Origin: Thalassolituus sp. UBA1087
GTDB taxonomy: Bacteria > Pseudomonadota > Gammaproteobacteria > Pseudomonadales > Oceanobacteraceae
Length of the DNA: 64,000 nt
Reading direction: 5' to 3'
Assembly: GCA_002314145.1 (NCBI GenBank)
Contig: DCCG01000005.1
Span: forward strand, 81,670 to 145,669
A program made the position numbers and the translations under genes. The notes beneath the pieces are model-generated. The model was not told where the DNA came from. It did no database searches and worked only from the letters and a program-made list of their open reading frames with translations. This document shows, in pieces, positions 25,771 to 34,307 of this stretch. Each line of letters begins with the position of its first letter. The stretch's first letter is position 1.

Positions 25771-27461
25771 CAGAATTCATACTCCGCCAGACGGGCTTCC
25801 ACTTCCGGGCGCAGCCGTTCGATTTCCTGTTTGTCACCGCTTTCCACCAGACTGACGAAAAAATCCAGCAGCTGGCCAATGGCTTCCCGCCGCTCTCCCA
25901 GATGCTGTTCATAAAGACGGTTGGCGCGGGCAATCAGGGCATCGTTAATGGCATTATCGCGGGGCGATAATTTCAGTGCCTGCAGACGCTGCAGGCTTTC
26001 ATTTATCTGTTCTTCCGACAACAGACCTTCCTGCTGGGTCAACAGACGGCGCGAGGTGATGCCACTGCTGCGCACCAGCACTTCCACTTCCAGCAGGCCG
26101 TTAATGTCGTAACTGAAACGCACATCCACTGCCTCACGGCCAGCCGGAGCCGGCGGCACATCCACTTCCATATCGCCGAGCAGAATATTCAGCCGGGTTT
26201 CGCGCGACTCACCCTGATACACATTAATGCGGATCATTTTCTGGTCGTCGTGCACCGTATAGTAGGTTTCCTTACGGCTCACCGGGATCATGGTATTGCG
26301 TTCAATAATCGGGCTGAAAACCCCGTGTATTTTTTGCCCCCAGGCGCCTTCGGTGGTCACTTCAATGCCCAGCGTATAGGGGCAGACATCGGTGAGGACT
26401 TTTTCTTCCAGCGACTGATGCCGGGCTTTCAGCGCAGCCTGAGTCGCCGCGCCCATCACCACCACCTGATCCGGGTCGAGTTCGCGCCCCGGTAAGGCAC
26501 CAAACATCTGCGCCACCTGCTTACTGATCACCGGCATCCGCGTCGCGCCACCTACCAGCAGCACCCGGTCCAGCTCTGACGGCCGGATGGTGGCGTCGGC
26601 CAGGGCCTGCTTAACCGGTGCAATCAAGCGCTGCAGCAGCGGCTGGCAATCCTGTTCAAACTGTTCACGGCGGTAATGAAATTCAACATGGGTATTTTCC
26701 AGATCCAGTCCGGTATGAACCTCATGTTGCAGCGACAGTGCCTGTTTAACGCGTTCCGCCTCAGCATAAATATTGGGCCGGAATCTGCCTTCCAGATCCT
26801 CTTCGCGGATACCCTGCTGCGCACAGGCGGCGTTGATTTTATGAGCAATAAGCAATGTGAAATCTTCACCGCCCAGGCGGTTATCGCCGGCGGAGGCGCG
26901 CACTTCGATGACATCATCAAAGATCTCCAGCACTGACACATCGAAGGTGCCACCGCCTAAGTCAAACACCAGAAACGTGCTGTCAGCGGTTTTATGAATG
27001 CCGTACGCCAGCGCCGCGGCAGTAGGCTCATTAATCAGGCGGCTGACATTAAGCCCGGCCAGACGGCCGGCAAGACGCGTCATCTGACGCTGGGTGTCGT
27101 TAAAATAGGCCGGCACCGTAATAATCGCTTCCGTGACCGTTTCGCCGGTGGCGGCCTCGGCGTCTTCTTTCAGCTGGCGCAACACAAACGACGACAGTTC
27201 CTGTGGCGAGAAACTCTGTCCCCCGATCACCACTTCTGACTGAGTGCCCATCAGTCGTTTAAAAACCGCCACGGTATCCTGCGGATGGGTCATCAGCCGG
27301 TCCCGGGCGGCGCGCCCGACCAGCACATGGCCATGAGCGTCGACGCCGACCACCGAGGGAGTAAGGTAGTCACCAAGGGCATTGGCAAGCAGCTGCGGGC
27401 CATCGTTATGCCAGCGCGCCACCAGGCTGTTGGTGGTTCCCAGATCAATACCAATAATCAC
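25770..27461 (-). CDS. hscC: Hsp70 family chaperone HscC
   Basis: This 563-aa protein matches Escherichia coli HscC (YbeW): IGIDLGTTNSLVARW at the N-terminus, LINEPTAAALAYG, VFDLGGGTFDVSVLE, LVGGATRMP, and the specific SPIIERNTMIPVSR and FSYDINGLLEVEV blocks. It is shorter than DnaK and lacks the long C-terminal lid, as HscC does. It hydrolyses ATP to bind client proteins. The start is GTG (27461) with AAGGA upstream. It is the first gene of a unit with the J-protein and faces away from ubiE. Confidence 0.93.
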   Translation of the reverse strand: MIIGIDLGTTNSLVARWHNDGPQLLANALGDYLTPSVVGVDAHGHVLVGRAARDRLMTHPQDTVAVFKRLMGTQSEVVIGGQSFSPQELSSFVLRQLKEDAEAATGETVTEAIITVPAYFNDTQRQMTRLAGRLAGLNVSRLINEPTAAALAYGIHKTADSTFLVFDLGGGTFDVSVLEIFDDVIEVRASAGDNRLGGEDFTLLIAHKINAACAQQGIREEDLEGRFRPNIYAEAERVKQALSLQHEVHTGLDLENTHVEFHYRREQFEQDCQPLLQRLIAPVKQALADATIRPSELDRVLLVGGATRMPVISKQVAQMFGALPGRELDPDQVVVMGAATQAALKARHQSLEEKVLTDVCPYTLGIEVTTEGAWGQKIHGVFSPIIERNTMIPVSRKETYYTVHDDQKMIRINVYQGESRETRLNILLGDMEVDVPPAPAGREAVDVRFSYDINGLLEVEVLVRSSGITSRRLLTQQEGLLSEEQINESLQRLQALKLSPRDNAINDALIARANRLYEQHLGERREAIGQLLDFFVSLVESGDKQEIERLRPEVEARLAEYEF

Positions 27462-27625
27462 AACACGTCCTTCAATCCGGTGTTCCCTGAAGGCCTGACT
27501 TTATCACAGCCGTCTTCCACACAAGATATTCCGGCGGCCAAAATGCCCTAACGCAAGACTTTCCGCCGCCTGACCGCTAAAATGGCCCGCTGTCTACACG
27601 CACACCAGCAGCGGGAGAAGTACGC

Positions 27626-28375
27626 ATGTCCGGGGACAAGACAACACACTTCGGTTATCAGACCGTCGCCACCGAAGAAAAACAGGCGAAGGTGGCCGAT
27701 GTATTTCATTCGGTTGCCGCCAAATACGACATCATGAACGACCTGATGTCCTTTGGTATCCACCGTCTGTGGAAGCGTTTCACGATTGATATGAGTGGCG
27801 TCCGGCCGGGCAACAAGGTGCTGGATCTGGCCGGCGGAACCGGTGATCTGACGCGCAAGTTCTCTAAAATCGTTGGCCCGCAGGGGTCCGTGGTACTGGC
27901 GGATATCAACTCTTCCATGCTCAACGTGGGACGTGACCGTCTGACCGATCAGGGCTATGTCGGCAATATTGAATACGTGCAGGCCAACGCGGAATGCCTG
28001 CCGTTCGAAGACAACACCTTCGACGTCATCACCATCGCCTTCGGACTGCGCAACGTCACCGATAAAGACGCCGCGCTGCGCTCCATGACCCGGGTACTGA
28101 AACCCGGTGGCCGTCTGCTGGTGCTGGAATTTTCCAAACCCACCAACCCGCTGATGAGCAAGGCCTACGATCTGTATTCGTTCAGCGCCCTGCCGATGAT
28201 GGGCAAACTGGTGACCAACGACTCTGAAAGCTACAAGTATCTGGCGGAATCCATCCGCATGCACCCGGATCAGGAAACCCTGAAGGGCATGATGGAAGAT
28301 GCCGGCTTAGTACGCTGCAGCTACCACAACATGACCAGTGGCGTGGTTGCGCTGCACCGCGGGATCAAACCCTGA
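27626..28375 (+). CDS. ubiE: Ubiquinone/menaquinone C-methyltransferase UbiE
   Basis: This 249-aa SAM-dependent methyltransferase adds the C2 methyl group in ubiquinone synthesis. The family signatures are present: YDIMNDLMSFGIHRLWKRF, the SAM-binding VLDLAGGTGDL motif and RVLKPGGRLLVLEFSKP. The length is normal. GGGAGAAG precedes ATG 27626. It leads a ubiE-ubiJ-ubiB cluster with one-base and four-base junctions, the usual gammaproteobacterial order. Confidence 0.98.
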   Translation: MSGDKTTHFGYQTVATEEKQAKVADVFHSVAAKYDIMNDLMSFGIHRLWKRFTIDMSGVRPGNKVLDLAGGTGDLTRKFSKIVGPQGSVVLADINSSMLNVGRDRLTDQGYVGNIEYVQANAECLPFEDNTFDVITIAFGLRNVTDKDAALRSMTRVLKPGGRLLVLEFSKPTNPLMSKAYDLYSFSALPMMGKLVTNDSESYKYLAESIRMHPDQETLKGMMEDAGLVRCSYHNMTSGVVALHRGIKP

Positions 28376-29016
28376 TGCTCAATCATCTGCCTGCTGAAAT
28401 ACTGCAGGCACTCTGTGTGCCGGCAGAAACCAGCATCAACCATGTGCTGCAATACGATCCTGCGGCCCTGCACGCCATGGCGCGTCATCAGGGGCGCCTG
28501 CTGGCGATACGTATTGACGGCGCTGGCCAGCTGCTGGTGCGCATTTACGACAACGGCATTGGCCTCAGCCTGATGGGCGACAATGACCCGGACGCCGTGT
28601 TAACCGGCAGTCTGGCGGATTTTATCGCCCTCGCCGGCGCCGATGACAAAGCCAATACCCTGATCAATTCCCACATTGATATGGACGGCGACAGTGAATT
28701 TGCCATCGCTCTGACCCGTATTGCCCAGCACCTGGACATCGACTGGGAAGCCGTGATCAGCCCGCTCACCGGCGGCCTGCTGGCCCACCAGCTGGGCAAA
28801 GGTCTGCGCGGCTTGCTGAGCTGGGGCAAAAGCACCTCAGCCACCTATCGCACGGCGGTGAAAGAATACCTGGAAGACGAAGTTGAGGCGGTAACCCCGG
28901 CGCCACTGATGCGCCACTTTGCCGATGAAGTGGATGAGCTGAAACTGGCCACTGACCGGCTCAGCGCCCGTATCGATCGTTTAAGCGCCCGTCAGGCGAA
29001 GGCAGAGGAAGACTGA
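28375..29016 (+). CDS. ubiJ: Ubiquinone biosynthesis accessory factor UbiJ (SCP2 domain)
   Basis: This 213-aa protein has an SCP2-like lipid-binding fold in the first 120 residues and a C-terminal helical/coiled-coil tail (DELKLATDRLSARIDRLS). UbiJ holds the isoprenoid intermediates in the cytosolic Ubi complex. The start codon overlaps the ubiE stop (TGATG). Identification relies mainly on position between ubiE and ubiB plus domain layout. Confidence 0.93.
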   Translation: MLNHLPAEILQALCVPAETSINHVLQYDPAALHAMARHQGRLLAIRIDGAGQLLVRIYDNGIGLSLMGDNDPDAVLTGSLADFIALAGADDKANTLINSHIDMDGDSEFAIALTRIAQHLDIDWEAVISPLTGGLLAHQLGKGLRGLLSWGKSTSATYRTAVKEYLEDEVEAVTPAPLMRHFADEVDELKLATDRLSARIDRLSARQAKAEED

Positions 29017-29020
29017 ACCC

Positions 29021-30670
29021 GTGGCAAATCTCTGGCGTCTGTGGAAGATCCTGTTCGTTTTTACCCGTTACCGTCTCGACAGTCTGGTGCCCGTGCAACA
29101 GTTACCTGTGTGGCTGCGCGTCATGCTGTGGCTGGCCCCCTGGCGCTTTTTCCCGGTACCGTCGCGTCTTACCCGCGGCGAACGGCTGCGCCTGGCGCTG
29201 GAAGCGCTGGGGCCGATTTTTATTAAGTTTGGCCAGATTCTTTCCACCCGCCCGGATCTGGTGCCGGAAGACATCGTCAAAGAACTCAAGCGTCTGCAGG
29301 ACGACGTGCCGCCGTTTCCCAATGACAAAGCCCGCGCCCTGATCGAAGAGCAGCTGGGCAAAACCGTGGCTGAACTTTTTGCTGAATTCAGCGCCGAGCC
29401 CATGGCTTCGGCGTCTATTGCCCAGGTGCACGCGGCACGTCTGTTCGGTGAACACGGCCAGCCCGGCAAAGAAGTGGTGGTCAAAGTCGTACGTCCGGGC
29501 ATTGAGCACACCATTGAACGCGACCTGCGGCTGCTGGAAACCATGGCCCGGCTGCTGGTGAAATATTCCGCCGAAGGCCGGCGCCTGAAACCAATGGAAG
29601 TGGTGGAGGACTACCGCGCCACCATTCATGGCGAACTGAATCTGCAGATTGAAGCCTCCAACTGCACCCAGCTGCGACGCAATTTCGAAGGCTCAGATCT
29701 GCTCTACCTGCCGGAAGTTTACTGGGAATACACCCGCTCCCGGGTGATGGTCAGCGAGCGCATTTATGGCATCCCGGTGGCTGACCTTGAGCAGCTGCAT
29801 GCCCAGAACACCCATATGAAAACCCTCGCCGAGCGCGGCGTGGAAATTTTCTTCACGCAGGTGTTCCGCGACAGCTTCTTCCACGCCGATATGCACCCGG
29901 GGAATATTTTTGTCTCGCGTGAGAATCCGCAGAAACCTCAATACATCGCCATTGATTGCGGCATCGTCGGCAGCCTTACCGAAGAAGACCAGACCTATCT
30001 GGCGATGAATATGCTGGCCTTCTTCAATCAGGATTACCATCAGGTGGCGCAGCTGCATGTGGATTCCGGCTGGGTGCCGGCGACCACCAAAGTGCATGAG
30101 CTGGCATCCGCCATCCGTGCCGTGCTGGAGCCCATTTTTGAAAAGCCGCTGGCGGAGATCTCTTTTGGCCAGGTGCTGATTCAGCTGTTCTCGACTGCAC
30201 GCCGCTTCAATATGGAAGTTCAGCCCCAGCTGGTACTGCTGCAGAAAACCCTGCTCAACATTGAAGGGCTGGGGCGCCAGCTGTACCCGGAACTGGACCT
30301 GTGGAGCACTGCCAAACCTTATCTGGAGCGCTGGATGCGCGAACGCTTCGGCCCCAAAGCCGCGTTCCGCGAATTCAAACGCCAACTGCCTTCCTGGCTG
30401 GATAAAGGCCCGCAGATCCCTAACCTGATTCACGGCGCTCTGACGCGCCTGAATCATATGGACGACACCCAGCACGCGCTGCAGCAGGAAATCATCGCCC
30501 TGCGCAAAGAAATGAGTGAGCAACGGAAACAGAAGCGCAACCAGCTGCAGGGCGGTATTGCCGTCATCACCGGACTGTTTGTATGGTGGCAGTCATTCGC
30601 GCTGGGGCTGCCGGAAAGCCTTGGTCTGGCCGTCACCGCAATCGGCATTCTGTCACTGATTCTGCGCTGA
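29021..30670 (+). CDS. ubiB: Ubiquinone biosynthesis atypical kinase/ATPase UbiB
   Basis: This 549-aa ADCK-family protein has the diagnostic KFGQILSTRPDL motif, an Ala/Ser-rich nucleotide loop (MASASIAQVHAA), a DMHPGNIFV catalytic block and DCGIVG. Two C-terminal membrane helices (about 500-547) anchor it. UbiB is thought to use ATPase activity to release lipid intermediates to the Ubi complex. The start is GTG at 29021, four bases after the ubiJ stop and with GAGGAAG upstream. Confidence 0.97.
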   Translation: MANLWRLWKILFVFTRYRLDSLVPVQQLPVWLRVMLWLAPWRFFPVPSRLTRGERLRLALEALGPIFIKFGQILSTRPDLVPEDIVKELKRLQDDVPPFPNDKARALIEEQLGKTVAELFAEFSAEPMASASIAQVHAARLFGEHGQPGKEVVVKVVRPGIEHTIERDLRLLETMARLLVKYSAEGRRLKPMEVVEDYRATIHGELNLQIEASNCTQLRRNFEGSDLLYLPEVYWEYTRSRVMVSERIYGIPVADLEQLHAQNTHMKTLAERGVEIFFTQVFRDSFFHADMHPGNIFVSRENPQKPQYIAIDCGIVGSLTEEDQTYLAMNMLAFFNQDYHQVAQLHVDSGWVPATTKVHELASAIRAVLEPIFEKPLAEISFGQVLIQLFSTARRFNMEVQPQLVLLQKTLLNIEGLGRQLYPELDLWSTAKPYLERWMRERFGPKAAFREFKRQLPSWLDKGPQIPNLIHGALTRLNHMDDTQHALQQEIIALRKEMSEQRKQKRNQLQGGIAVITGLFVWWQSFALGLPESLGLAVTAIGILSLILR

Positions 30671-30715
30671 TACGGTTTTACGCTATGCTGGCCGATAAGA
30701 TAAAAGGTAAACACT

Positions 30716-31096
30716 ATGAGTAACTGGCTTGATGCCGTTAAGTGGGATGAGGACGGTCTGATCCCCGCCATCGCCCAGGACCACAAAACCGGGCGCATTC
30801 TGATGATGGCCTGGATGAACCGCGAAGCACTGGCACTCACTGCTGAAGAAAACCGTGCTATTTATTATTCGCGTTCGCGCAAAAAACTGTGGCGCAAAGG
30901 CGAAGAATCCGGCCATGTACAGCATCTGCACGAACTGCGCCTCGACTGTGATGCTGACGTGATCGTCATGCAGGTGGAACAGGTCGGCGGCATTGCCTGC
31001 CACACAGGGCGCGAAAGCTGCTTCTACCGCGTCTGGAAAGACGGCGAATGGGTCACCACTGACCCGGTTCTGAAAGACCCGAAAGAGATTTATTAA
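30716..31096 (+). CDS. hisI: Phosphoribosyl-AMP cyclohydrolase HisI
   Basis: This 126-aa enzyme carries out step 3 of histidine synthesis. Signatures are DHKTGRILMMAWMNREAL, YYSRSRKKLWRKGE-type substrate site and the metal-binding Cys/Asp set in LRLDCDADV and GIACHTGRESCFYR. The length is normal for the separate, unfused HisI. It follows ubiB by 45 bases and precedes hisE by one. Confidence 0.97.
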   Translation: MSNWLDAVKWDEDGLIPAIAQDHKTGRILMMAWMNREALALTAEENRAIYYSRSRKKLWRKGEESGHVQHLHELRLDCDADVIVMQVEQVGGIACHTGRESCFYRVWKDGEWVTTDPVLKDPKEIY

Positions 31097-31097
31097 T

Positions 31098-31430
31098 ATG
31101 AGCGACGTACTGTCAAAATTAGGTGATATCCTCGACGAGCGTAAAGCAGCCGAACCGGATTCCTCCTATGTAGCCAGCCTGTATCACAAAGGGCTGAACA
31201 AAATTCTGGAAAAAGTCGGCGAAGAAGCCACCGAAACCATTCTGGCCGCCAAAGACGCCGAAACCAGCGGTGATAACAAAGATGTGGTATACGAGACCGC
31301 AGACCTCTGGTTCCATAGCTTAGTGGCACTGGCCAAGCTGGGCGAACGGCCGGAGGCGGTGATTAACGAACTGGCGCGTCGTTTTGATATGTCCGGGCTG
31401 GAAGAAAAAGCCTCACGGACAAAAAAGTAA
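31098..31430 (+). CDS. hisE: Phosphoribosyl-ATP pyrophosphatase HisE
   Basis: This 110-aa all-alpha NTP-pyrophosphohydrolase carries out step 2 of histidine synthesis. The MazG-like metal site is EKVGEEATETILAAK followed by YETADLWFHSLV. It starts one base after the hisI stop, so the two consecutive steps are co-translated. The remaining his genes are not in this window. Confidence 0.97.
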   Translation: MSDVLSKLGDILDERKAAEPDSSYVASLYHKGLNKILEKVGEEATETILAAKDAETSGDNKDVVYETADLWFHSLVALAKLGERPEAVINELARRFDMSGLEEKASRTKK

Positions 31431-31474
31431 CCGGGGCACCCGACCGGGTTTGAGCAAGGTGTTTGGGAAGTACG

Positions 31475-31807
31475 ATGAGCGATTGTGTATTCTGTAAAAT
31501 CGTAGCAGGTGAGCTGCCGGCCAGTGTGGTGTATGAAGACGACCAGCTGCTGGCCTTTGCCAGTATTGAGCCGAAAGCCGATACCCACCTGCTGGTCATC
31601 CCCAAACGCCATATCGAAAACCTCGATGCCCTGACAGCCGGTGACGCAGAATTAATCTCGCACCTGATGCTGACATTGCCCGGCATTGCTGAAAAAGCAG
31701 GGCTGAGCGGCTACCGCACCATTACCAATACCGGTGTGGCCGGCGGACAGGAAGTTTTTCACATGCATTTTCATATTCTGGGCGGTAACGAACTGCCCGG
31801 TTTTTAA
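31475..31807 (+). CDS. HIT family purine nucleoside phosphoramidase-like protein (HinT-type)
   Basis: This 110-aa histidine-triad protein has the N-terminal CVFCKIVAGELP zinc-like motif and the catalytic triad VFHMHFHILGG. HinT proteins hydrolyse AMP-lysine and other phosphoramidates; the cellular role is unclear. ATG 31475 is chosen because GGGAAG lies upstream. A TTG four codons earlier is unlikely. It sits between hisE and tatA, a conserved neighbourhood. Confidence 0.93.
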   Translation: MSDCVFCKIVAGELPASVVYEDDQLLAFASIEPKADTHLLVIPKRHIENLDALTAGDAELISHLMLTLPGIAEKAGLSGYRTITNTGVAGGQEVFHMHFHILGGNELPGF

Positions 31808-31837
31808 CGAACACACCAAGACTACGAGGACTACCTT

Positions 31838-32089
31838 ATGCTCGGCGGAATCAGCATCTGGCAACTGTTAATCATCCTGGCCATTGTCATTATGATTTTT
31901 GGCACTAAAAAACTGCGCAGCCTCGGCGGCGATCTGGGCGGAGCCATCAAAAGCTTTAAAAAAGCCGTGAATGAAGACGACAGTAAAAAAGACGAAGACG
32001 GGGCTCCGGCAGAAAAACTGGAGCACAAAGAAGGCGAACAGGCCGACGCCGAATTCAAAACACAGAATAAAGACCAAGACAAAGCCTGA
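31838..32089 (+). CDS. tatA: Sec-independent translocase subunit TatA
   Basis: This 83-aa protein has one N-terminal membrane helix (SIWQLLIILAIVIMIFG), the hinge FGTKKLR, an amphipathic helix (LGGAIKSFKKAV) and an acidic tail. TatA oligomers form the pore for folded twin-arginine substrates. Its stop overlaps the tatB start by one base. Confidence 0.97.
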   Translation: MLGGISIWQLLIILAIVIMIFGTKKLRSLGGDLGGAIKSFKKAVNEDDSKKDEDGAPAEKLEHKEGEQADAEFKTQNKDQDKA

Positions 32090-32478
32090 TGTTCGATATT
32101 GGTTTTCTTGAGCTGATGGTCGTCGCCGTACTCGGCCTGTTAGTGCTGGGACCGGAACGCCTGCCCAAAGCCGCGCGCACCGCCGGTCTGTTTATCGGCA
32201 AAATACGCCGCACCATGAATAACCTCCAGGATGATCTGGAGCGTCAGGTGCGCACCGAAGAACTGCGCGAGAAGCTCAAAGACCCTTACGCCACCTTCAT
32301 GGATGACGATATGCCATCCAACCCGGATAAGCCCCAGGCACCGCCGGAAGGCCCGCCTGAGCTGACGCAGAACAGCGGCGAAGATCAGGCCGCCGGTACT
32401 GCCACCGGAGAAGTGGACACCAGCGCTCAATCATCAGATGACAGCCAACCGCCAGCGGATAACAACAGACCATCATGA
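32089..32478 (+). CDS. tatB: Sec-independent translocase subunit TatB
   Basis: This 129-aa protein begins MFDIGFLELMVVAVLGLLVL, the TatB signature helix with GPERLPKAART after it. A long amphipathic helix and a Pro/Asp/Ser-rich disordered tail follow. With TatC it binds twin-arginine signal peptides. It overlaps tatA by one base and tatC by four. Confidence 0.97.
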   Translation: MFDIGFLELMVVAVLGLLVLGPERLPKAARTAGLFIGKIRRTMNNLQDDLERQVRTEELREKLKDPYATFMDDDMPSNPDKPQAPPEGPPELTQNSGEDQAAGTATGEVDTSAQSSDDSQPPADNNRPS

Positions 32479-33221
32479 CCGATCAGGAACAGCCTTTAAT
32501 TGCTCATCTGGTTGAGCTGCGCAACCGCCTGCTGAAAGCCATCCTGCTGGTATTGGCGATCTTTCTCGGGCTGTTTTACTTCGCCAACGACCTGTACCTG
32601 ATACTGGTCGAGCCGTTATCCGAACTGCTACCCGACTCCGGCAATATGATTGCCACCGGCGTTGCCTCGCCTTTTTTAGTGCCGTTTAAAATGACACTGG
32701 TACTGGCAGTCCTGCTGGCCGTGCCCTTTATTCTGCATCAGATCTGGGCTTTTATTTCCCCCGGCCTGTATCAGCATGAGAAAAAATTCGGTATCCCGCT
32801 GCTGGTTTCCAGCGTTATCCTGTTTTATGCCGGTATCGCCTTTGCCTACTTCGTGGTGCTGCCGCTGGCATTCGCCTTCTTTACTGCTGCCGGACCGGAA
32901 GGCATTTCCTTTCTGCCCGATATCAGCAATATTCTGGATTTTATCCTCAAGATATTCTTTGCCTTCGGCATCGCCTTTGAAATCCCCGTCGCCACCTTTC
33001 TGATGGTACTCAGCGGCATCACAACCGTCGCAGCCCTGAGCAGCAAACGCCCTTACATCTTCGTTGGCTGCTTCGTGGTCGGCATGCTGGTGACGCCGCC
33101 GGACGTGATTTCCCAGACGATCCTGGCCTTCCCGATGTACATGCTGTTTGAGGCCGGTGTACTGGCCTCCAGATTGATTAAGAAAGATGAAGATGAAGCA
33201 GAAGAGGTTGAGCAAGGCTGA
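32475..33221 (+). CDS. tatC: Sec-independent translocase subunit TatC
   Basis: This 248-aa protein has six membrane helices. Conserved blocks are PLIAHLVELRNRLLK at the N-terminus, FENDL-like FANDLY, FKMTLVLAVLLAVPFIL, and the periplasmic/cytosolic pattern ITTVAALSSKRPYIFVG. It recognises the twin-arginine signal. The gene ends the ubiE-to-tat cluster and is followed by a terminator. Confidence 0.98.
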   Translation: MTDQEQPLIAHLVELRNRLLKAILLVLAIFLGLFYFANDLYLILVEPLSELLPDSGNMIATGVASPFLVPFKMTLVLAVLLAVPFILHQIWAFISPGLYQHEKKFGIPLLVSSVILFYAGIAFAYFVVLPLAFAFFTAAGPEGISFLPDISNILDFILKIFFAFGIAFEIPVATFLMVLSGITTVAALSSKRPYIFVGCFVVGMLVTPPDVISQTILAFPMYMLFEAGVLASRLIKKDEDEAEEVEQG

Positions 33222-33270
33222 ATAAAGCTGGATGGTTTTTCTTGTTCAGAGAGATGACAGACACGAAAAA

Positions 33271-33293
33271 GCCCGGAGCGTCCGGGCTTTTTT
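33271..33293 (+). terminator. Intrinsic terminator after tatC
   Basis: GCCCGGA / TCCGGGC with a GCG loop is followed by six T residues, about 50 bases after the tatC stop. It also marks the left edge of the accessory islet. Confidence 0.92.
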
Positions 33294-33330
33294 ACAAGTG
33301 CGATACTGACTAAGATTTCCCCCGCTAAAG

Positions 33331-33717
33331 CTACAGAGATGAGGCGCACTCAACTTTAACCACCAGGGGAACATCACTGAAAATTAACTGTTTCTGAACG
33401 GCAACAGGGAGTAACACTTCAGTTTTTCCAAGCGTGGTAAAATACCCGCTCATCAGGCTATGAATACTTCCGGTCTTGTTCTGGTAGGCGGAATACCTGA
33501 ACAACGCTGATTGACAGGGACATGACCGGGTTTGATCGCCTTCACCGATGGTTGTACTCAGAATGACCGGTTCATGGTCCAGTAACCTTTGATCAGAGAT
33601 CGTAAAGCAACCAGTCACTTCGCTGTTAATGTCAGCGACCTGCTCAACACCGGACTGAGCACATGAACTGAAAAGCATCAGCGCCACCGCCGTCAGACTA
33701 AATTTTCGTACCACCAT
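33331..33717 (-). CDS. Small lipoprotein, probable immunity partner of the Tlde1-type toxin
   Basis: This 128-aa protein starts with a lipoprotein signal: MVVRKFSLTAVALMLFSSCA, with the lipobox Cys in FSSC. It is therefore placed in the periplasm on a membrane. ATG 33717 has GGGAGAAG upstream. The mature part has a Cys pair (SCPCQS) and a beta-rich look with LLPVAVQKQLIF near the end. It may belong to the DUF2195 family, from memory only. It overlaps the 3' end of the toxin pseudogene by 20 bases on the same strand. A periplasmic location is right for protection against a peptidoglycan-targeting toxin. The frame is intact although the toxin is broken. Confidence 0.72.
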   Translation of the reverse strand: MVVRKFSLTAVALMLFSSCAQSGVEQVADINSEVTGCFTISDQRLLDHEPVILSTTIGEGDQTRSCPCQSALFRYSAYQNKTGSIHSLMSGYFTTLGKTEVLLPVAVQKQLIFSDVPLVVKVECASSL

Positions 33718-34240
33718 TTGTGCTTCTCCCTGCGACATATTTAACCTGCAGAATGACATAAGGCTTCTTTGTTACTGAATGGTATTTACGAAGGTGATCA
33801 AATATTTCTGTTTCAACTTCAATACAACCGTGACTGTATCCCTTGGTAGAATCATGCAAATAGAACCCGCTCCTCGGGTTGGGCGAACAGGATGTTTTTG
33901 TCGCATCATTTGCAGGTTCCATCCTTGCTCTGTTTTTCCCCAGTTCGCCCAGTAGGGCTCACATCCCCCGGCAGCACTTCCACGCGGTATAACCTGAATA
34001 CCCCATGAAGGCTTTAAGGCACAGATACCGCGCCCATCATCTTCTGCAATGCCGTGGTCAGAAATGAATACTTTATATTGCCCTTCAGGGACCGGGCCTG
34101 CCTCGGGGGTACATTGCTCACCAGGCATCTGATGCCCAGTCATTCCGGAAGTTGCTTTAAAAAGTTGCTTTAAAAGTCAGTGACTTATCACCCCATTTAA
34201 GAAATTGACCGTCATAATATAAATCTGTTTTCATAAACAT
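33698..34240 (-). pseudogene. Tlde1-type (DUF2778, L,D-transpeptidase-like) toxin gene with two frame lesions
   Basis: Three frame segments join into one 175-180-aa Tlde1-like protein. The start (ATG 34240 or 34234, after AAGGAAAAGG) reads DLYYDGQFLKWGDKS. The middle reads TSGMTGHQ and GPVPEGQYKVF. The end reads RSGFYLHDSTKGYSHGCIEV, carrying the catalytic His and Cys of the SHGC motif. Lesion one is a perfect 13-bp tandem duplication (AGTTGCTTTAAAA at 34150-34162 and 34163-34175); removing one copy restores LTFKATSGM. Lesion two is at the T5 run 33933-33937, where one extra base restores WGKNRARMEPAND. Tlde1 proteins are type VI secretion effectors that modify peptidoglycan tetrapeptides. 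Two independent lesions argue against a sequencing error or programmed shift. Confidence 0.8.
34150..34175. repeat. 13-bp perfect tandem duplication inside the toxin pseudogene
   Basis: Two adjacent copies of AGTTGCTTTAAAA. The insertion is not a multiple of three and brings a TAA stop into the original frame. A slip that removes one copy would repair this lesion. Confidence 0.95.
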
Positions 34241-34307
34241 CCTTTTCCTTTGTTCTTTTCCCCTGAAAACGTGCAGGTAACCCAATCAAATCTTCATTCA
34301 TGGCTAT

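Noticed and set aside
27548..28264. Long minus-strand frame opposite ubiE
   Set aside because: Shadow of ubiE with no domain resemblance; it results from GC-rich codon bias.
33698..33922. Separate 74-aa gene carrying the SHGC motif
   Set aside because: It is the 3' part of the frameshifted Tlde1-type gene; its ATG has no ribosome-binding site and the upstream frame supplies the missing N-terminal domain.
33933..33937. Programmed frameshift at the T5 (A5 on the coding strand) run
   Set aside because: The same gene has a second, unrelated lesion (13-bp duplication with an in-frame stop), so decay is a simpler explanation.
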